The translations under genes and the position numbers were made by a program. Shown here piece by piece: positions 26,387 to 34,421 of a stretch of DNA of 64,000 bases. The notes under the pieces were generated by a model. That model had not been told where the DNA came from. It did not search any database and worked only from the letters and a program-made list of their open reading frames with translations. Position 1 is the stretch's first letter, and each line of letters starts with the position of its first letter. The stretch comes from SVTX01 sp051867975 (GTDB taxonomy: Bacteria; Bacillota; Clostridia; Oscillospirales; CAG-272): positions 1 through 64,000 of the forward strand of contig JBJDZM010000010.1 in NCBI GenBank assembly GCA_051867975.1. Direction: 5' to 3'.

Positions 26387-27385
26387 TCATACCTTCCTTC
26401 TTATGTCCGCTCCGCGGAAAATATCGTTGTTTTTTGCCATATTGAGCAATATGGACGAAACACTTACAATCGACTCGGAGTTGGCACTTCCGTGCGCCTT
26501 AATAATTGGCTTGCCGACACCGAGTATTATGCCTCCGCCCAGAGAATTGAAATCGTATATCCCCAGAAGATGCGAAACGAGCTTCATCATCTCGGGGTTA
26601 TTGTTTGCCTTGGCGTATTTGACAATGTCGGTAATTATCCGTCTTGCGATGCCCTCAGAGTTTTTAAGCACCTGATTTCCGGCAAAGCCGTCCGCCACAA
26701 GCACGTCACAGTCGCCCGAGAGGGCGTTTGTTCCCTCGATATTGCCGACGAAATTGATACCGTCTTCATTTTTGAGCAGTGCATGAGTTTCCTTGACGAG
26801 CTTGTTTCCCTTCGTCTCCTCCGCGCCGTTTGAAAGAAGCCCGACTCTGGGAGCTTCTATCCCGTAATATTCCCTCATGAAATCCGAGCCCATGTGAGCA
26901 AATGCTACAAGCTGCGCCGGGACACAGTCAATGTTTGCCCCTGCGTCAACAAGGCAGGTAAATCCGCCTGCCTCCGCAGGCAGGATGGCGGCAAGAGCAG
27001 GTCTTGTGAGATTTTTTGCCGGGACGTATCGCAGTGAGCCTGCGAGAAGTGCACCCGTGCTTGACGCGTTGATAAGTCCGACAAGGTCATCTCTCTCTGC
27101 AAGCGCGGTAAGCGCTCTTACCATAGATGAGTCTGTTTTTTGGAATATTGCCTCCATCGGATGGTCGTAGTTTGTTATGACCTCTGTTGTGTGAACGACC
27201 TCCGCTCTTTCGGGGGGACAGTTTAGTTCGGATAGCTTTTTGTTTATTATCTCGCTGTCTCCGAAAAGTACGACCTGCAGCTCGGGATGCTTTATAAGAG
27301 CCTTTACCGCTCCTTCGACAATGACCTCGGGGCCTTTGTCACTTCCCATGGTATCAATGGCGATCTTATATGAATTCTGATTCAT
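26387..27385 (-). CDS. plsX: Phosphate acyltransferase PlsX
   Basis: A 332-residue enzyme. DTMGSDKGPEVIVEGA at the N-terminus and NSLGGGIILGVGKPIIKAHG near the C-terminus are PlsX signatures. It interconverts acyl-ACP and acyl-phosphate at the membrane surface. The start at 27385 is chosen over a longer frame because GGAAAGGAATT lies just upstream and the family begins KIAIDTMGSD. In this operon it links FakAB-made acyl-phosphate to the operon's own ACP. The usual partners plsY, fabD and fabG are absent. Confidence 0.96.
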   Translation of the reverse strand: MNQNSYKIAIDTMGSDKGPEVIVEGAVKALIKHPELQVVLFGDSEIINKKLSELNCPPERAEVVHTTEVITNYDHPMEAIFQKTDSSMVRALTALAERDDLVGLINASSTGALLAGSLRYVPAKNLTRPALAAILPAEAGGFTCLVDAGANIDCVPAQLVAFAHMGSDFMREYYGIEAPRVGLLSNGAEETKGNKLVKETHALLKNEDGINFVGNIEGTNALSGDCDVLVADGFAGNQVLKNSEGIARRIITDIVKYAKANNNPEMMKLVSHLLGIYDFNSLGGGIILGVGKPIIKAHGSANSESIVSVSSILLNMAKNNDIFRGADIRRKV

Positions 27386-27425
27386 TCTGATGTAATTCCT
27401 TTCCTCGGTTGATGTGTCCCACGGT

Positions 27426-29099
27426 TTATTCCGCGGCGATGAGATATCTGTAAATCGCCTGTCCGCCGATAAATACTTCAACGGAAAGATTGTCAAATTT
27501 TTCCTCGATCGCCTCCGTTACCTCTGCACGCTCTTCATCGGTTACGTCACATCCGACAAACAGCGTGAGAATTTCCTTGTCCTCGATATCGGGGATTCGG
27601 CTTATCATATCGCACAGGGCTTGAATGTCTGTCGCACCTGAGGATACGATCTCGCCCTCAAGAATACCTATCGAGTCACCCTCCTTGACATGTACGCCGC
27701 CTATGACAGCATCCCGTATGGCGGTCGATAATTCTCCCGAGACGACCGAATCTTTGGCGCAGGACATATCCGATAACTGTTCTTCAAGGTCAGTCACTGC
27801 CGGATTGAATACCGAAAGAGCGGAGTAACCCTGAACAACTGTTTTTGTGGGAATGACTTTTACATTTCCCTTCTCCCAGAGCTTTGCCGCCTGAAGAGCG
27901 GTGAGCAGAATATTTCCGTTGTTCGGCAGAACGATTATGCAGTCGGCATCAATGTTTTCAAATGCGTTGAGAAAATCCTCAGCCGAGGGGTTGCTTGTCT
28001 GACCACCGTCAATGACCGCGTCCGCGCCGAGTTCTTCAAAAAGAGACTTCATCCCATCTCCGTTTGCCACGCTCACCACGCCGTACATTTTGTGGATCTT
28101 TTTCTTGACATTTGAAACGGAATTTTCTTCTTTTTTTATTTTCTCGGAGTGCTGCAAACACATATTTTCTATTTTTATATTCAGAAATTCACCGTATTTC
28201 TGGCACATATCGAGAATTATACCGGGAGTCATCGTGTGCGCGTGGAGCTTTAAGATATCCCCGTTACGGGTTAATACAATGGAATTGCAGTCCTTCTCCT
28301 CAAGAGCGCGCGAAAAACTCTCCTTATCGAAATTTTCCGGGTCACCCTTGCTTCTTTGAAGCCTTACAAGACATTCGGTGCAATAACCCCATTCGAGCTG
28401 AGTATCGGTCGTGAAAAGGTCGTAGTTGACAGGAGCGGTCTCTTCCGCGACTTCGCTTACGTATGCCGCAGTATCGGACGCTTTCCCGGTGAGAGCCTCG
28501 TACATTCCCTGTGCGATACTCAGATATCCCGCGCCGCCGCTGTCAACGACATCCGCCTCGGCTAAAGCGGGGAGAATTTCCTTGGTCCTCTCAAGAGACC
28601 GCCTGGCTTCCTCAATGTTGAGGCTTAAAAGCTGCTCCAGAGTTGTGCTGTCGTCTGTCCTGTCCATGGCGTATTGAGCGCTTTCACGGAATACCGTCAG
28701 AATGGTGCCTTCAACGGGATTTGCGACTGCGGCGTAGGCTTGCTCAACGCCTGCCAAAGACGCTGCGGCAAAATCCTTGGCAGTAGCGGTCTCCCTTCCC
28801 GAAAGCGCACTGCTGAATCCGTCAAAATACTGAGAAAGAATAACGCCCGAGTTTCCTCTTGCACCGAGAAGAGAACCTTTTGCAAAATTCGATACTACGG
28901 TATCAACCGTAACGTCATATTCGTCCGGAATTTTAGAAATACCGCTTTCGATGGTTTTCGTCATATTTGTTCCCGTATCGCCGTCGGGTACGGGAAATAC
29001 GTTCAATTCATTGATAAATTTTATTTGTGATCGAATCCCTCTGGCACCGCCCACAAGAATTTTTCTTAGGGTGTTGCCGTCAAGCACTCTTGTTTCCAT
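27426..29099 (-). CDS. fakA: Fatty acid kinase subunit FakA (DAK2/YloV family)
   Basis: A 557-residue protein. The N-terminal DhaL-type kinase domain (about 1-205) has the Mg-ATP motif DGDTGTNM at 39-46 and GARGNSGVILSQ near 78-89. A middle domain and a C-terminal domain (GADAVIDGGQTSNPSAED, VLPNNGNILL) follow, as in YloV/FakA. It phosphorylates FakB-bound fatty acids. The domain order and length match FakA (about 550 residues) rather than DhaK/DhaL dihydroxyacetone kinases. First enzyme gene after the TetR regulator. Confidence 0.94.
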   Translation of the reverse strand: METRVLDGNTLRKILVGGARGIRSQIKFINELNVFPVPDGDTGTNMTKTIESGISKIPDEYDVTVDTVVSNFAKGSLLGARGNSGVILSQYFDGFSSALSGRETATAKDFAAASLAGVEQAYAAVANPVEGTILTVFRESAQYAMDRTDDSTTLEQLLSLNIEEARRSLERTKEILPALAEADVVDSGGAGYLSIAQGMYEALTGKASDTAAYVSEVAEETAPVNYDLFTTDTQLEWGYCTECLVRLQRSKGDPENFDKESFSRALEEKDCNSIVLTRNGDILKLHAHTMTPGIILDMCQKYGEFLNIKIENMCLQHSEKIKKEENSVSNVKKKIHKMYGVVSVANGDGMKSLFEELGADAVIDGGQTSNPSAEDFLNAFENIDADCIIVLPNNGNILLTALQAAKLWEKGNVKVIPTKTVVQGYSALSVFNPAVTDLEEQLSDMSCAKDSVVSGELSTAIRDAVIGGVHVKEGDSIGILEGEIVSSGATDIQALCDMISRIPDIEDKEILTLFVGCDVTDEERAEVTEAIEEKFDNLSVEVFIGGQAIYRYLIAAE

Positions 29100-29122
29100 A
29101 TATTTGTCCTTCCTTTAGAGCA

Positions 29123-29650
29123 TTAACACAGCATGGTAACAGCCGTAATAAATTTTGAAGTACACTCGGAAAATCGCTTTTTCTCGAAATGTTTTTCTTC
29201 GGAATCGAAAAACCTGTCCTTCAGAACGCCCACCGCTCCGCCGATAGCGAAGGAAGCGGTTATTTGTTTTTCCGGTGTTTGCTTGGTGTTTTCATAAAAA
29301 AATTTGAGCTTTGTTTCAAGCTTTGTGCAAAGAACGTCCACCCTGTCATTGAATATAATTTTTATATTGTCAAATTCACGGTCTATGGCACTTGCAAGCC
29401 CTTCAATATAGGTCTTCGGACTTTCAAAAAGACACAGCTTTTCGGGAAAAATATCAATGATCCTGTCAATGCTTTCCTCATCGATCTCGTTTGAAAGCTC
29501 CAAGGCATCCGTATAGTGATTGTAGAAGGTAGTTTTGTTGATATTGGCGATCTCGCAAATGTCCTTGACCTTTATTCTTTCGGGAAGGCACTTGTCCCGA
29601 AGCTTCAGAAATGCGTGGGTAATTTTGCGTTTTGTTTTAGAATCCTTCAA
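29123..29650 (-). CDS. TetR-family regulator of the fatty-acid operon
   Basis: A 175-residue TetR protein: N-terminal helix-turn-helix (VKDICEIANINKTTFYNHY, about 25-43) and a ligand domain unlike the standard TetR_N neighbours. It is the first gene of the operon, 23 bases before fakA, and three palindromes lie between its promoter and its start. Autoregulation with an acyl ligand is likely (inference). The layout recalls DhaS-type TetR proteins. Confidence 0.87.
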   Translation of the reverse strand: MKDSKTKRKITHAFLKLRDKCLPERIKVKDICEIANINKTTFYNHYTDALELSNEIDEESIDRIIDIFPEKLCLFESPKTYIEGLASAIDREFDNIKIIFNDRVDVLCTKLETKLKFFYENTKQTPEKQITASFAIGGAVGVLKDRFFDSEEKHFEKKRFSECTSKFITAVTMLC

Positions 29651-29693
29651 ATTTTCTCTGCTCCTTTCCGGGCTGTAATGCTGTCATAATACT

Positions 29694-29791
29694 GTTACGC
29701 AATGTGTAACGAAAATATGTCGCTTGCGACCCAAAAAATCAACTATGGTTGACTTTAACAGTATTATAGTCGATTTTTGTCGAATTGTCAA
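29694..29791 (-). promoter_or_regulatory. Consensus promoter with three palindromes (TetR/FakA operon)
   Basis: Minus-strand TTGACA (plus 29786-29791), a 17-bp spacer and TATAAT (plus 29763-29768). Downstream lie TCAACTATGGTTGA (29739-29752, at the start-site region), GTCGCTTGCGAC (29719-29730) and GTTAC-N7-GTAAC (29694-29710), any of which may be the TetR operator. The rest of 29651-29997 holds only this region, the next terminator and the end of the ZIP transcript. Confidence 0.85.
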
Positions 29792-29873
29792 TAGGTTATG
29801 AACATTTTGAATACTCAACCCGTGGGATTTTCGATAACGTATGTAAAGACCGATTCAGAAGAGCAGACCAAAG

Positions 29874-29915
29874 AAAAGCGTTGAGAAATCCGTTAGTGAA
29901 ATCTCAACGCTTTTT
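29874..29915. terminator. Intrinsic terminator after the ZIP transporter gene
   Basis: AAAAGCGTTGAGA pairs with TCTCAACGCTTTT around a 16-base loop. It lies downstream of the ZIP gene on the minus strand, with A/T-runs on both sides. Confidence 0.8.
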
Positions 29916-29997
29916 ATCGAACAATGATAAAACCGCAAATTCAAGTATTACGACGCAATGATCAATATCACCGATCTGCTCGTAATCGGGCTGATAA

Positions 29998-30750
29998 TCA
30001 GCCCAACAGCACGTCGGTGACGAGCATGACGCAAAAACCGACAAGCAAAGCGTATGTCGCGCCGCGCTCGCTTCCGTGCGCGTGTGTCTCGGGTATCATT
30101 TCGTCGCTGATGACATATAGCATCGTACCGCCGGCAAACGCAAGCGCAAAGGGCAAGATCGCGGTGGATATACTGACGGCAAAATAGCCTATCAAGGTTC
30201 CGACGACCTCAACAAGCCCCGTGATCATGGCAATAACAAAGGTTTTTCCGGGGCGGATACCTGCGGCAAGCATGGGCGCAATGATCACCATGCCCTCGGG
30301 AATGTTTTGCAGAGCGATACCGCCGGCAATGATAAGTGCTTGTGTCGTGTCTCCCGAGCCAAAGCCGACTCCCGCGGCGATACCCTCGGGCAGATTATGT
30401 ATCGCAATCGCCAGAACGAACAGGAGGACCTTACTTAGATTTGCGTTGTTGTGCGATTCGGGTTCGGCACCCATGAGCTTGTGTAAATGCGGCACTAATT
30501 TGTCGATGAGATTGAGACAGAGCGCACCCGCAAAAATGCCCGCGACAGTTATCAAGATCCCAAAATCTCCGCCGTATTCAAGCGACGGAATGATAAGACC
30601 TAACACCGCCGCGGCAAGCATCACGCCTGCGGCAAAGGCAAGGACGATGTCCGAGAATTTATGCGATATGTTTTTAAAAATAAAGCCTATTAAAGCACCG
30701 ACGACGGTAGCACCGCCCACACCGAGGGCGGTTAACAATACAATCTCCAT
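29998..30750 (-). CDS. ZIP-family divalent metal transporter (ZupT-like)
   Basis: A 250-residue protein with eight predicted helices. Metal-site motifs HNLPEGIAAGVGFG (helix 4) and QNIPEG (helix 5) are the ZIP binuclear-centre signatures. A His/Glu-rich loop lies before helix 4 (HLHKLMGAEPESHNN). ZIP proteins import Zn, Fe or Mn. The promoter spacer carries a perfect palindrome, suggesting metal-dependent repression. It is divergent from the rubrerythrin-ferritin pair, so iron is a reasonable guess. Confidence 0.92.
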   Translation of the reverse strand: MEIVLLTALGVGGATVVGALIGFIFKNISHKFSDIVLAFAAGVMLAAAVLGLIIPSLEYGGDFGILITVAGIFAGALCLNLIDKLVPHLHKLMGAEPESHNNANLSKVLLFVLAIAIHNLPEGIAAGVGFGSGDTTQALIIAGGIALQNIPEGMVIIAPMLAAGIRPGKTFVIAMITGLVEVVGTLIGYFAVSISTAILPFALAFAGGTMLYVISDEMIPETHAHGSERGATYALLVGFCVMLVTDVLLG

Positions 30751-30805
30751 AATTTATCCTTTCGCGATTTCCGTAAAGATCTTACTCCCCCTGAGAGACG
30801 ATCGT

Positions 30806-30834
30806 AGTATATCATAATTTCAATTATGTGTCAA
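30806..30834 (-). promoter_or_regulatory. ZIP promoter with operator in the spacer
   Basis: Minus-strand TTGACA (plus 30829-30834), a 17-bp spacer and TATACT (plus 30806-30811). The spacer contains the 16-bp inverted repeat CATAATTTCAATTATG (30813-30828), similar in style to Fur-family boxes. Confidence 0.8.
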
Positions 30835-30852
30835 TAATCCTCATCAATGTTA

Positions 30853-30916
30853 TTGACAAATTCCGAAAAATATGGTATCATATGGACGTAATTACATGTC
30901 AAGATTGACATGTAAT
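30853..30916 (+). promoter_or_regulatory. Rubrerythrin promoter with 26-bp perfect palindrome
   Basis: TTGACA (30853-30858), a 17-bp spacer and TATCAT (30876-30881), then ATTACATGTCAA, GA and the exact inverted copy (30891-30916). The palindrome covers or follows the transcription start, where a repressor or a 5'-UTR hairpin would act. Confidence 0.8.
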
Positions 30917-30967
30917 CATTACTCGAAGATCAAAAATTTAATGAAAATAAAGAAAGAGGTAAAAACT

Positions 30968-31621
30968 ATGGCAAAATGGAAATGCACCGTTTGCGGTTAT
31001 ATTCACGAAGGAGACGAAGCACCCGAAAAATGCCCCGTCTGCAAGCAACCGAAAGAAAAGTTCGTAAAGGTTGAAGAGGCTCCCAAGAACCCCTATGCAG
31101 GTACAAAGACCGAAAAGAATCTTTGGGAAGCGTTTGCCGGTGAATCTCAGGCAAGAAACAAGTATACATACTTTGCAAGCGTTGCAAAGAAGGCAGGATA
31201 TGAGCAGATCGCCGCACTCTTCTTACAGACCGCCGAGAACGAGAAGGAACACGCAAAGCTCTGGTTCAAGGCTTTGGGTGAGCTTGGCGACACCGCAGAA
31301 AATCTGCTCCACGCCGCTGAGGGTGAGAACGCAGAGTGGACCGACATGTACGAAAGAATGGCTCGCGAGGCGGAGGAAGAAGGCTTCACCGCTCTTGCCG
31401 CACAGTTCCGCGGAGTTGCCGCTATCGAAAAAGCGCATGAGGAAAGATACCGCGCGCTCCTGAAGAACGTTGAGACTAAGGCAGTATTTGAAAAATCAGG
31501 CGTAACTATTTGGGAATGTCGCAACTGCGGACATATTGTTGTCGGTCTTTCGGCACCCGAGGTCTGCCCCGTTTGTAACCACCCGCAGGCTTATTTTGAA
31601 GTCAGAAAAGAAAACTATTGA
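30968..31621 (+). CDS. Rubrerythrin with rubredoxin centres at both ends
   Basis: A 217-residue protein. It has an N-terminal rubredoxin-like knuckle (Cys6, Cys9, Cys22, Cys25), a ferritin-like diiron four-helix domain with ENEKEH at 90-95 and EKAH at 154-157, then a second knuckle (Cys184, Cys187, Cys200, Cys203). It reduces peroxide to water using the diiron site, fed by rubredoxin iron. The N-terminal Fe(Cys)4 is the reverse-rubrerythrin order; having both ends is a longer variant. The start at 30968 is supported by AAAGAGGT upstream. It lies 20 bases before ftn. Confidence 0.94.
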   Translation: MAKWKCTVCGYIHEGDEAPEKCPVCKQPKEKFVKVEEAPKNPYAGTKTEKNLWEAFAGESQARNKYTYFASVAKKAGYEQIAALFLQTAENEKEHAKLWFKALGELGDTAENLLHAAEGENAEWTDMYERMAREAEEEGFTALAAQFRGVAAIEKAHEERYRALLKNVETKAVFEKSGVTIWECRNCGHIVVGLSAPEVCPVCNHPQAYFEVRKENY

Positions 31622-31641
31622 TAAAGGGGGAAACATTCAAT

Positions 31642-32151
31642 ATGAATACAAAGGTACATGAGCTGTTAAATCAGCAGATCAATAAGGAATTCTATTCCGC
31701 TTATCTCTATCTCGATTTCTCAAATTATTTTGAGGATGCGGGACTTGACGGCTTTGCCAATTGGTATAAGATTCAGGCGCAGGAAGAGCGAGACCACGCA
31801 ATGCTCTTCTATCAGTACCTGCAGAATGAAAATCAGAAGGTAACGCTTGAAGCAATCGCAAAGCCCGACAAGGTCTTCACCTGCCATATGGACGTTTTGC
31901 AGGCGGGACTTGAGCATGAGAAGTATGTCACCTCGCTGATTCACGACATCTATGCCGAGGCATACGAAGCAAAGGATTTCCGCACCATGCAGTTCCTCGA
32001 CTGGTTCGTAAAGGAGCAGGGCGAAGAGGAGACCAACGCCAATGACATGATATCCAAAATGGAGTTGTTCGGCTCCGACCCCAAGAGCCTTTATATGCTC
32101 AATCAGGAGCTTGCGGCAAGAGTATATTCCGCACCGTCGCTTGTTTTATAA
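31642..32151 (+). CDS. ftnA: Bacterial non-heme ferritin
   Basis: A 169-residue ferritin. The four-helix bundle carries the ferroxidase ligands in NKEFYSAYLYLDF (Glu near 15), EERDHAMLFY (Glu and His near 48-51) and EQGEEETNAND (Glu near 125-129). It oxidises and stores iron in a 24-subunit shell. The start at MNTKVHELL follows AAAGGGGGAAA. Co-transcribed with rubrerythrin, linking peroxide removal to iron storage. Confidence 0.95.
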   Translation: MNTKVHELLNQQINKEFYSAYLYLDFSNYFEDAGLDGFANWYKIQAQEERDHAMLFYQYLQNENQKVTLEAIAKPDKVFTCHMDVLQAGLEHEKYVTSLIHDIYAEAYEAKDFRTMQFLDWFVKEQGEEETNANDMISKMELFGSDPKSLYMLNQELAARVYSAPSLVL

Positions 32152-32175
32152 TCAACAGAGCAACACTTGATACAC

Positions 32176-32211
32176 AAAAAACGGAGATTTCGTGAGATTT
32201 CTCCGTTTTTT
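32176..32211 (+). terminator. Intrinsic terminator after ferritin
   Basis: AAAAAACGGAGA pairs with TCTCCGTTTTTT, 24 bases after the stop; convergent with the HxlR gene, so it can act in both directions. Confidence 0.88.
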
Positions 32212-32228
32212 GCTTGACTTTTTCAAAT

Positions 32229-32570
32229 TCATTTTGAAGATGCTTTATAATTCTCTCCCCAACTGCTCATGGCATCAAGTATGGGGCGCAAACTGTGTCC
32301 CAACTCGGTCAAGGAATATTCAACTCTCGGCGGCACTTCGGCATATACCTTCCGAGTCAGAAGTCCGCTTTCTTCCATATCACGAAGTTGGGCTGTCAGC
32401 ACCTTTTGTGACACATTGCCGACAGACCTTTTCAGCTCCCCGAAGCGCTTCGTCCCAGTCATCAAATCGCGCAAAATCAGAACCTTCCATTTGTCACCGA
32501 TCAAAGTCAATGTGGTTTCTACGGGACAAGCAGGCAGTTCTTTTGCGTTTTTTTGTTCGCTCATGATCAA
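32229..32570 (-). CDS. HxlR-family transcription regulator
   Basis: A 113-residue winged-helix protein: CPVETTLTLIGDKWKVLIL near 16-34 is the HxlR signature with the single redox-capable Cys, and RFGELKRSVGNVSQKVLT is the recognition helix region. HxlR/YodB/HypR proteins sense disulphide or electrophile stress and usually repress a divergent reductase gene. A divergent NAD(P)H-binding protein gene at 32936 fits that. Confidence 0.93.
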   Translation of the reverse strand: MIMSEQKNAKELPACPVETTLTLIGDKWKVLILRDLMTGTKRFGELKRSVGNVSQKVLTAQLRDMEESGLLTRKVYAEVPPRVEYSLTELGHSLRPILDAMSSWGENYKASSK

Positions 32571-32611
32571 GTTCCTCCTACCAATAGTTTCAATAAGTAA
32601 CTAACATACTG

Positions 32612-32640
32612 ATTATACCATACTTCCGTGCAAGAGTCAA
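32612..32640 (-). promoter_or_regulatory. Promoter of the HxlR gene
   Basis: Minus-strand TTGACT (plus 32635-32640), a 17-bp spacer and TATAAT (plus 32612-32617). Confidence 0.75.
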
Positions 32641-32770
32641 TGTTTCCCACAAAAAATCGTGAATAAGAAAAATTTTTTTCGAGTGAAAAAATGCCGAAAA
32701 TCGTTGTCAATACACAATTGTTTCCATTTGGTAACCGTCCATTAGTATGCTTTTTGTAACTACACCACAA

Positions 32771-32811
32771 TAAAGTGCGTACTTTACAAGCATAAACCAA
32801 TCGAGTATAAT
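32771..32811 (+). promoter_or_regulatory. Promoter and probable HxlR operator of the reductase gene
   Basis: TTTACA (32783-32788), a 17-bp spacer and TATAAT (32806-32811). The 16-bp palindrome TAAAGTGCGTACTTTA (32771-32786) overlaps the -35, an ideal repressor position. Confidence 0.75.
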
Positions 32812-32935
32812 GTGGTCAAGAACTGAGGGGAACGGCCGCTCTAAAGCTCTAAACAAATTCAAAGGAGAAATCCGAAATCAGTATTTTTAGAAATGATTCG
32901 GTGATGACCGAACTGAAATGGAGGAGAAATTTAAA

Positions 32936-33565
32936 ATGAAAATCGCAGTAATTTGTGCAAATGGAAGAGCAGGTAAACTGATTGTCAAAGAAGCAGTCAA
33001 CAGGGGTCTTGATGTTACAGCAGTAGTACGAGAGGAAAATCAGAGTGTGGCTGAGAAGGTGCTGAAAAAAGATTTGTTTGATCTGACTGCCGCAGACGTA
33101 AAATGCTTCGATGTTGTTGTCGATGCTTTTGGTGCATGGACGGAAGATGTTCTTCCCCAACACAGCACTTCTTTGAAACACCTGTGTGACATTCTTTCCG
33201 GTACTAATATCCGCCTGATTGTTGTCGGCGGCGCCGGAAGCCTGTATGTAAACCCCGAACATACCGTTCAGGTTATGGATACCCCTGATTTTCCCGATAT
33301 GTTTAAGCCGCTTGCCGCTGCACAGGGAAAAGCGCTGGAGGAACTGAGAGCGAGAAATGATGTCAAGTGGACATTCATCAGCCCCGCGGGTGATTTCCGT
33401 GCAGACGGCGAACGTACAGGCAAATATATTCTCGGCGGAGAGGAATTGACGCTCAACTCCAAAGGTGAGAGTGTCATCAGCTATGCAGATTATGCAATTG
33501 CTATGATTGACGAAGCGATAGACGGTAACAATATTCAAAAGCGTATCAGTGTGGTAGCAGAATAA
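32936..33565 (+). CDS. NAD(P)H-binding oxidoreductase (atypical SDR)
   Basis: A 209-residue protein with an N-terminal cofactor loop (ICANGRAGKLIVKEAVNRG, a variant of the usual GATGxxG, about 6-24) and a Rossmann core with LIVVGGAGSLYV near 99-110. It belongs to the NmrA-like/YwnB group of NAD(P)H-binding proteins. GGAGGAGAA precedes the start at 32936. It probably reduces quinones or other electrophiles under HxlR control (inference). Confidence 0.88.
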   Translation: MKIAVICANGRAGKLIVKEAVNRGLDVTAVVREENQSVAEKVLKKDLFDLTAADVKCFDVVVDAFGAWTEDVLPQHSTSLKHLCDILSGTNIRLIVVGGAGSLYVNPEHTVQVMDTPDFPDMFKPLAAAQGKALEELRARNDVKWTFISPAGDFRADGERTGKYILGGEELTLNSKGESVISYADYAIAMIDEAIDGNNIQKRISVVAE

Positions 33566-33572
33566 GATTATG

Positions 33573-33604
33573 AACAGGGCTGTCATCGTTGGCAGCCCTG
33601 TTTT
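33573..33604 (+). terminator. Intrinsic terminator after the reductase gene
   Basis: AACAGGGCTG pairs with CAGCCCTGTT, followed by TTTT, eight bases after the stop. Confidence 0.85.
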
Positions 33605-33647
33605 CATTCACACAAAAGCATAAAAATCGCCCACATAGGAGACAAAA

Positions 33648-34421
33648 ATGACACAATCAGACAGAAGGATCTATTTAATTAAACGGCTATTAACCGAGCA
33701 AGTACAATATAGAGAAACCCCAATTCCGAAAAAGACACCGGAGCAAGTAAGACTACTGCGCTCCCTTATGAATCTTCGCCCGCCAAAGGAAGCTTGCTCC
33801 GAGTTTCTGAAAATACAAGACGAATACTTAAAGAAAGAAATTGCTTTGAAAGGTATCACCGACATATCGGAGCTTTCTCAGACAGCAAGTGGTTTTTATC
33901 TTTGGCAGGGTGATATCACCACGCTGCGCTGTGACTCGATTGTCAACGCCGCCAACTCTCAAATGCTCGGCTGCTTCTGCCCTTGTCACGGCTGTATTGA
34001 TAATGCCATTCACACTTATGCAGGGGTGGAACTTCGACTCGAATGTGCCGAAATCATGAAAAAGCAAGGAAATGCGGAACCTGTCGGCAGAGCGAAGATC
34101 ACAAAAGCCTACAACCTCCCGTGCAAATATGTCATTCACACGGTCGGTCCGACGATTTACGACCATGTTACAAAACAGGATGAAGAACTTTTGGCATCCT
34201 GTTATCGCTCTTGTCTTGAAATTGCCGAGCAAAATAATATACAGAGTATTGCCTTTTGCTGTATTTCCACGGGCGAGTTTCATTTTCCGAACAGGAGTGC
34301 CGCAGAGATAGCAATCAGAACAGTAACCGAATACAGGAAACGAACAAATAGTAAAATCAAGGTGATATTCAATGTTTTCAAAGATATGGACTATGAAATC
34401 TACCGAGAGCTTCTCGGATAA
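33648..34421 (+). CDS. Zinc-dependent macrodomain ADP-ribosyl hydrolase
   Basis: A 257-residue protein: an N-terminal helical extension (about 1-80), then a macrodomain beginning LWQGDITTLRCDSIVNAANS. The segment MLGCFCPCHGCIDNAIH holds clustered Cys and His residues as in zinc-containing macrodomains. IHTVGPTIYDH and ISTGEFHFPNRSAAEIA complete the ADP-ribose pocket. Proteins of this type remove ADP-ribose placed on proteins by class M sirtuins. The downstream gene encodes such a sirtuin and overlaps it by 50 bases, so the pair is coupled. Confidence 0.92.
   Translation: MTQSDRRIYLIKRLLTEQVQYRETPIPKKTPEQVRLLRSLMNLRPPKEACSEFLKIQDEYLKKEIALKGITDISELSQTASGFYLWQGDITTLRCDSIVNAANSQMLGCFCPCHGCIDNAIHTYAGVELRLECAEIMKKQGNAEPVGRAKITKAYNLPCKYVIHTVGPTIYDHVTKQDEELLASCYRSCLEIAEQNNIQSIAFCCISTGEFHFPNRSAAEIAIRTVTEYRKRTNSKIKVIFNVFKDMDYEIYRELLG

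Noticed and set aside
27386..27496. N-terminal extension of PlsX by 37 codons
   Set aside because: The extension lacks family similarity and a ribosome binding site; the family start KIAIDTMGSD follows a good site at 27385.
32849..33607. A 252-codon minus-strand frame opposite the NAD(P)H-binding protein
   Set aside because: Antisense shadow; the plus-strand gene has GGAGGAGAA, a promoter and a cofactor-binding motif.
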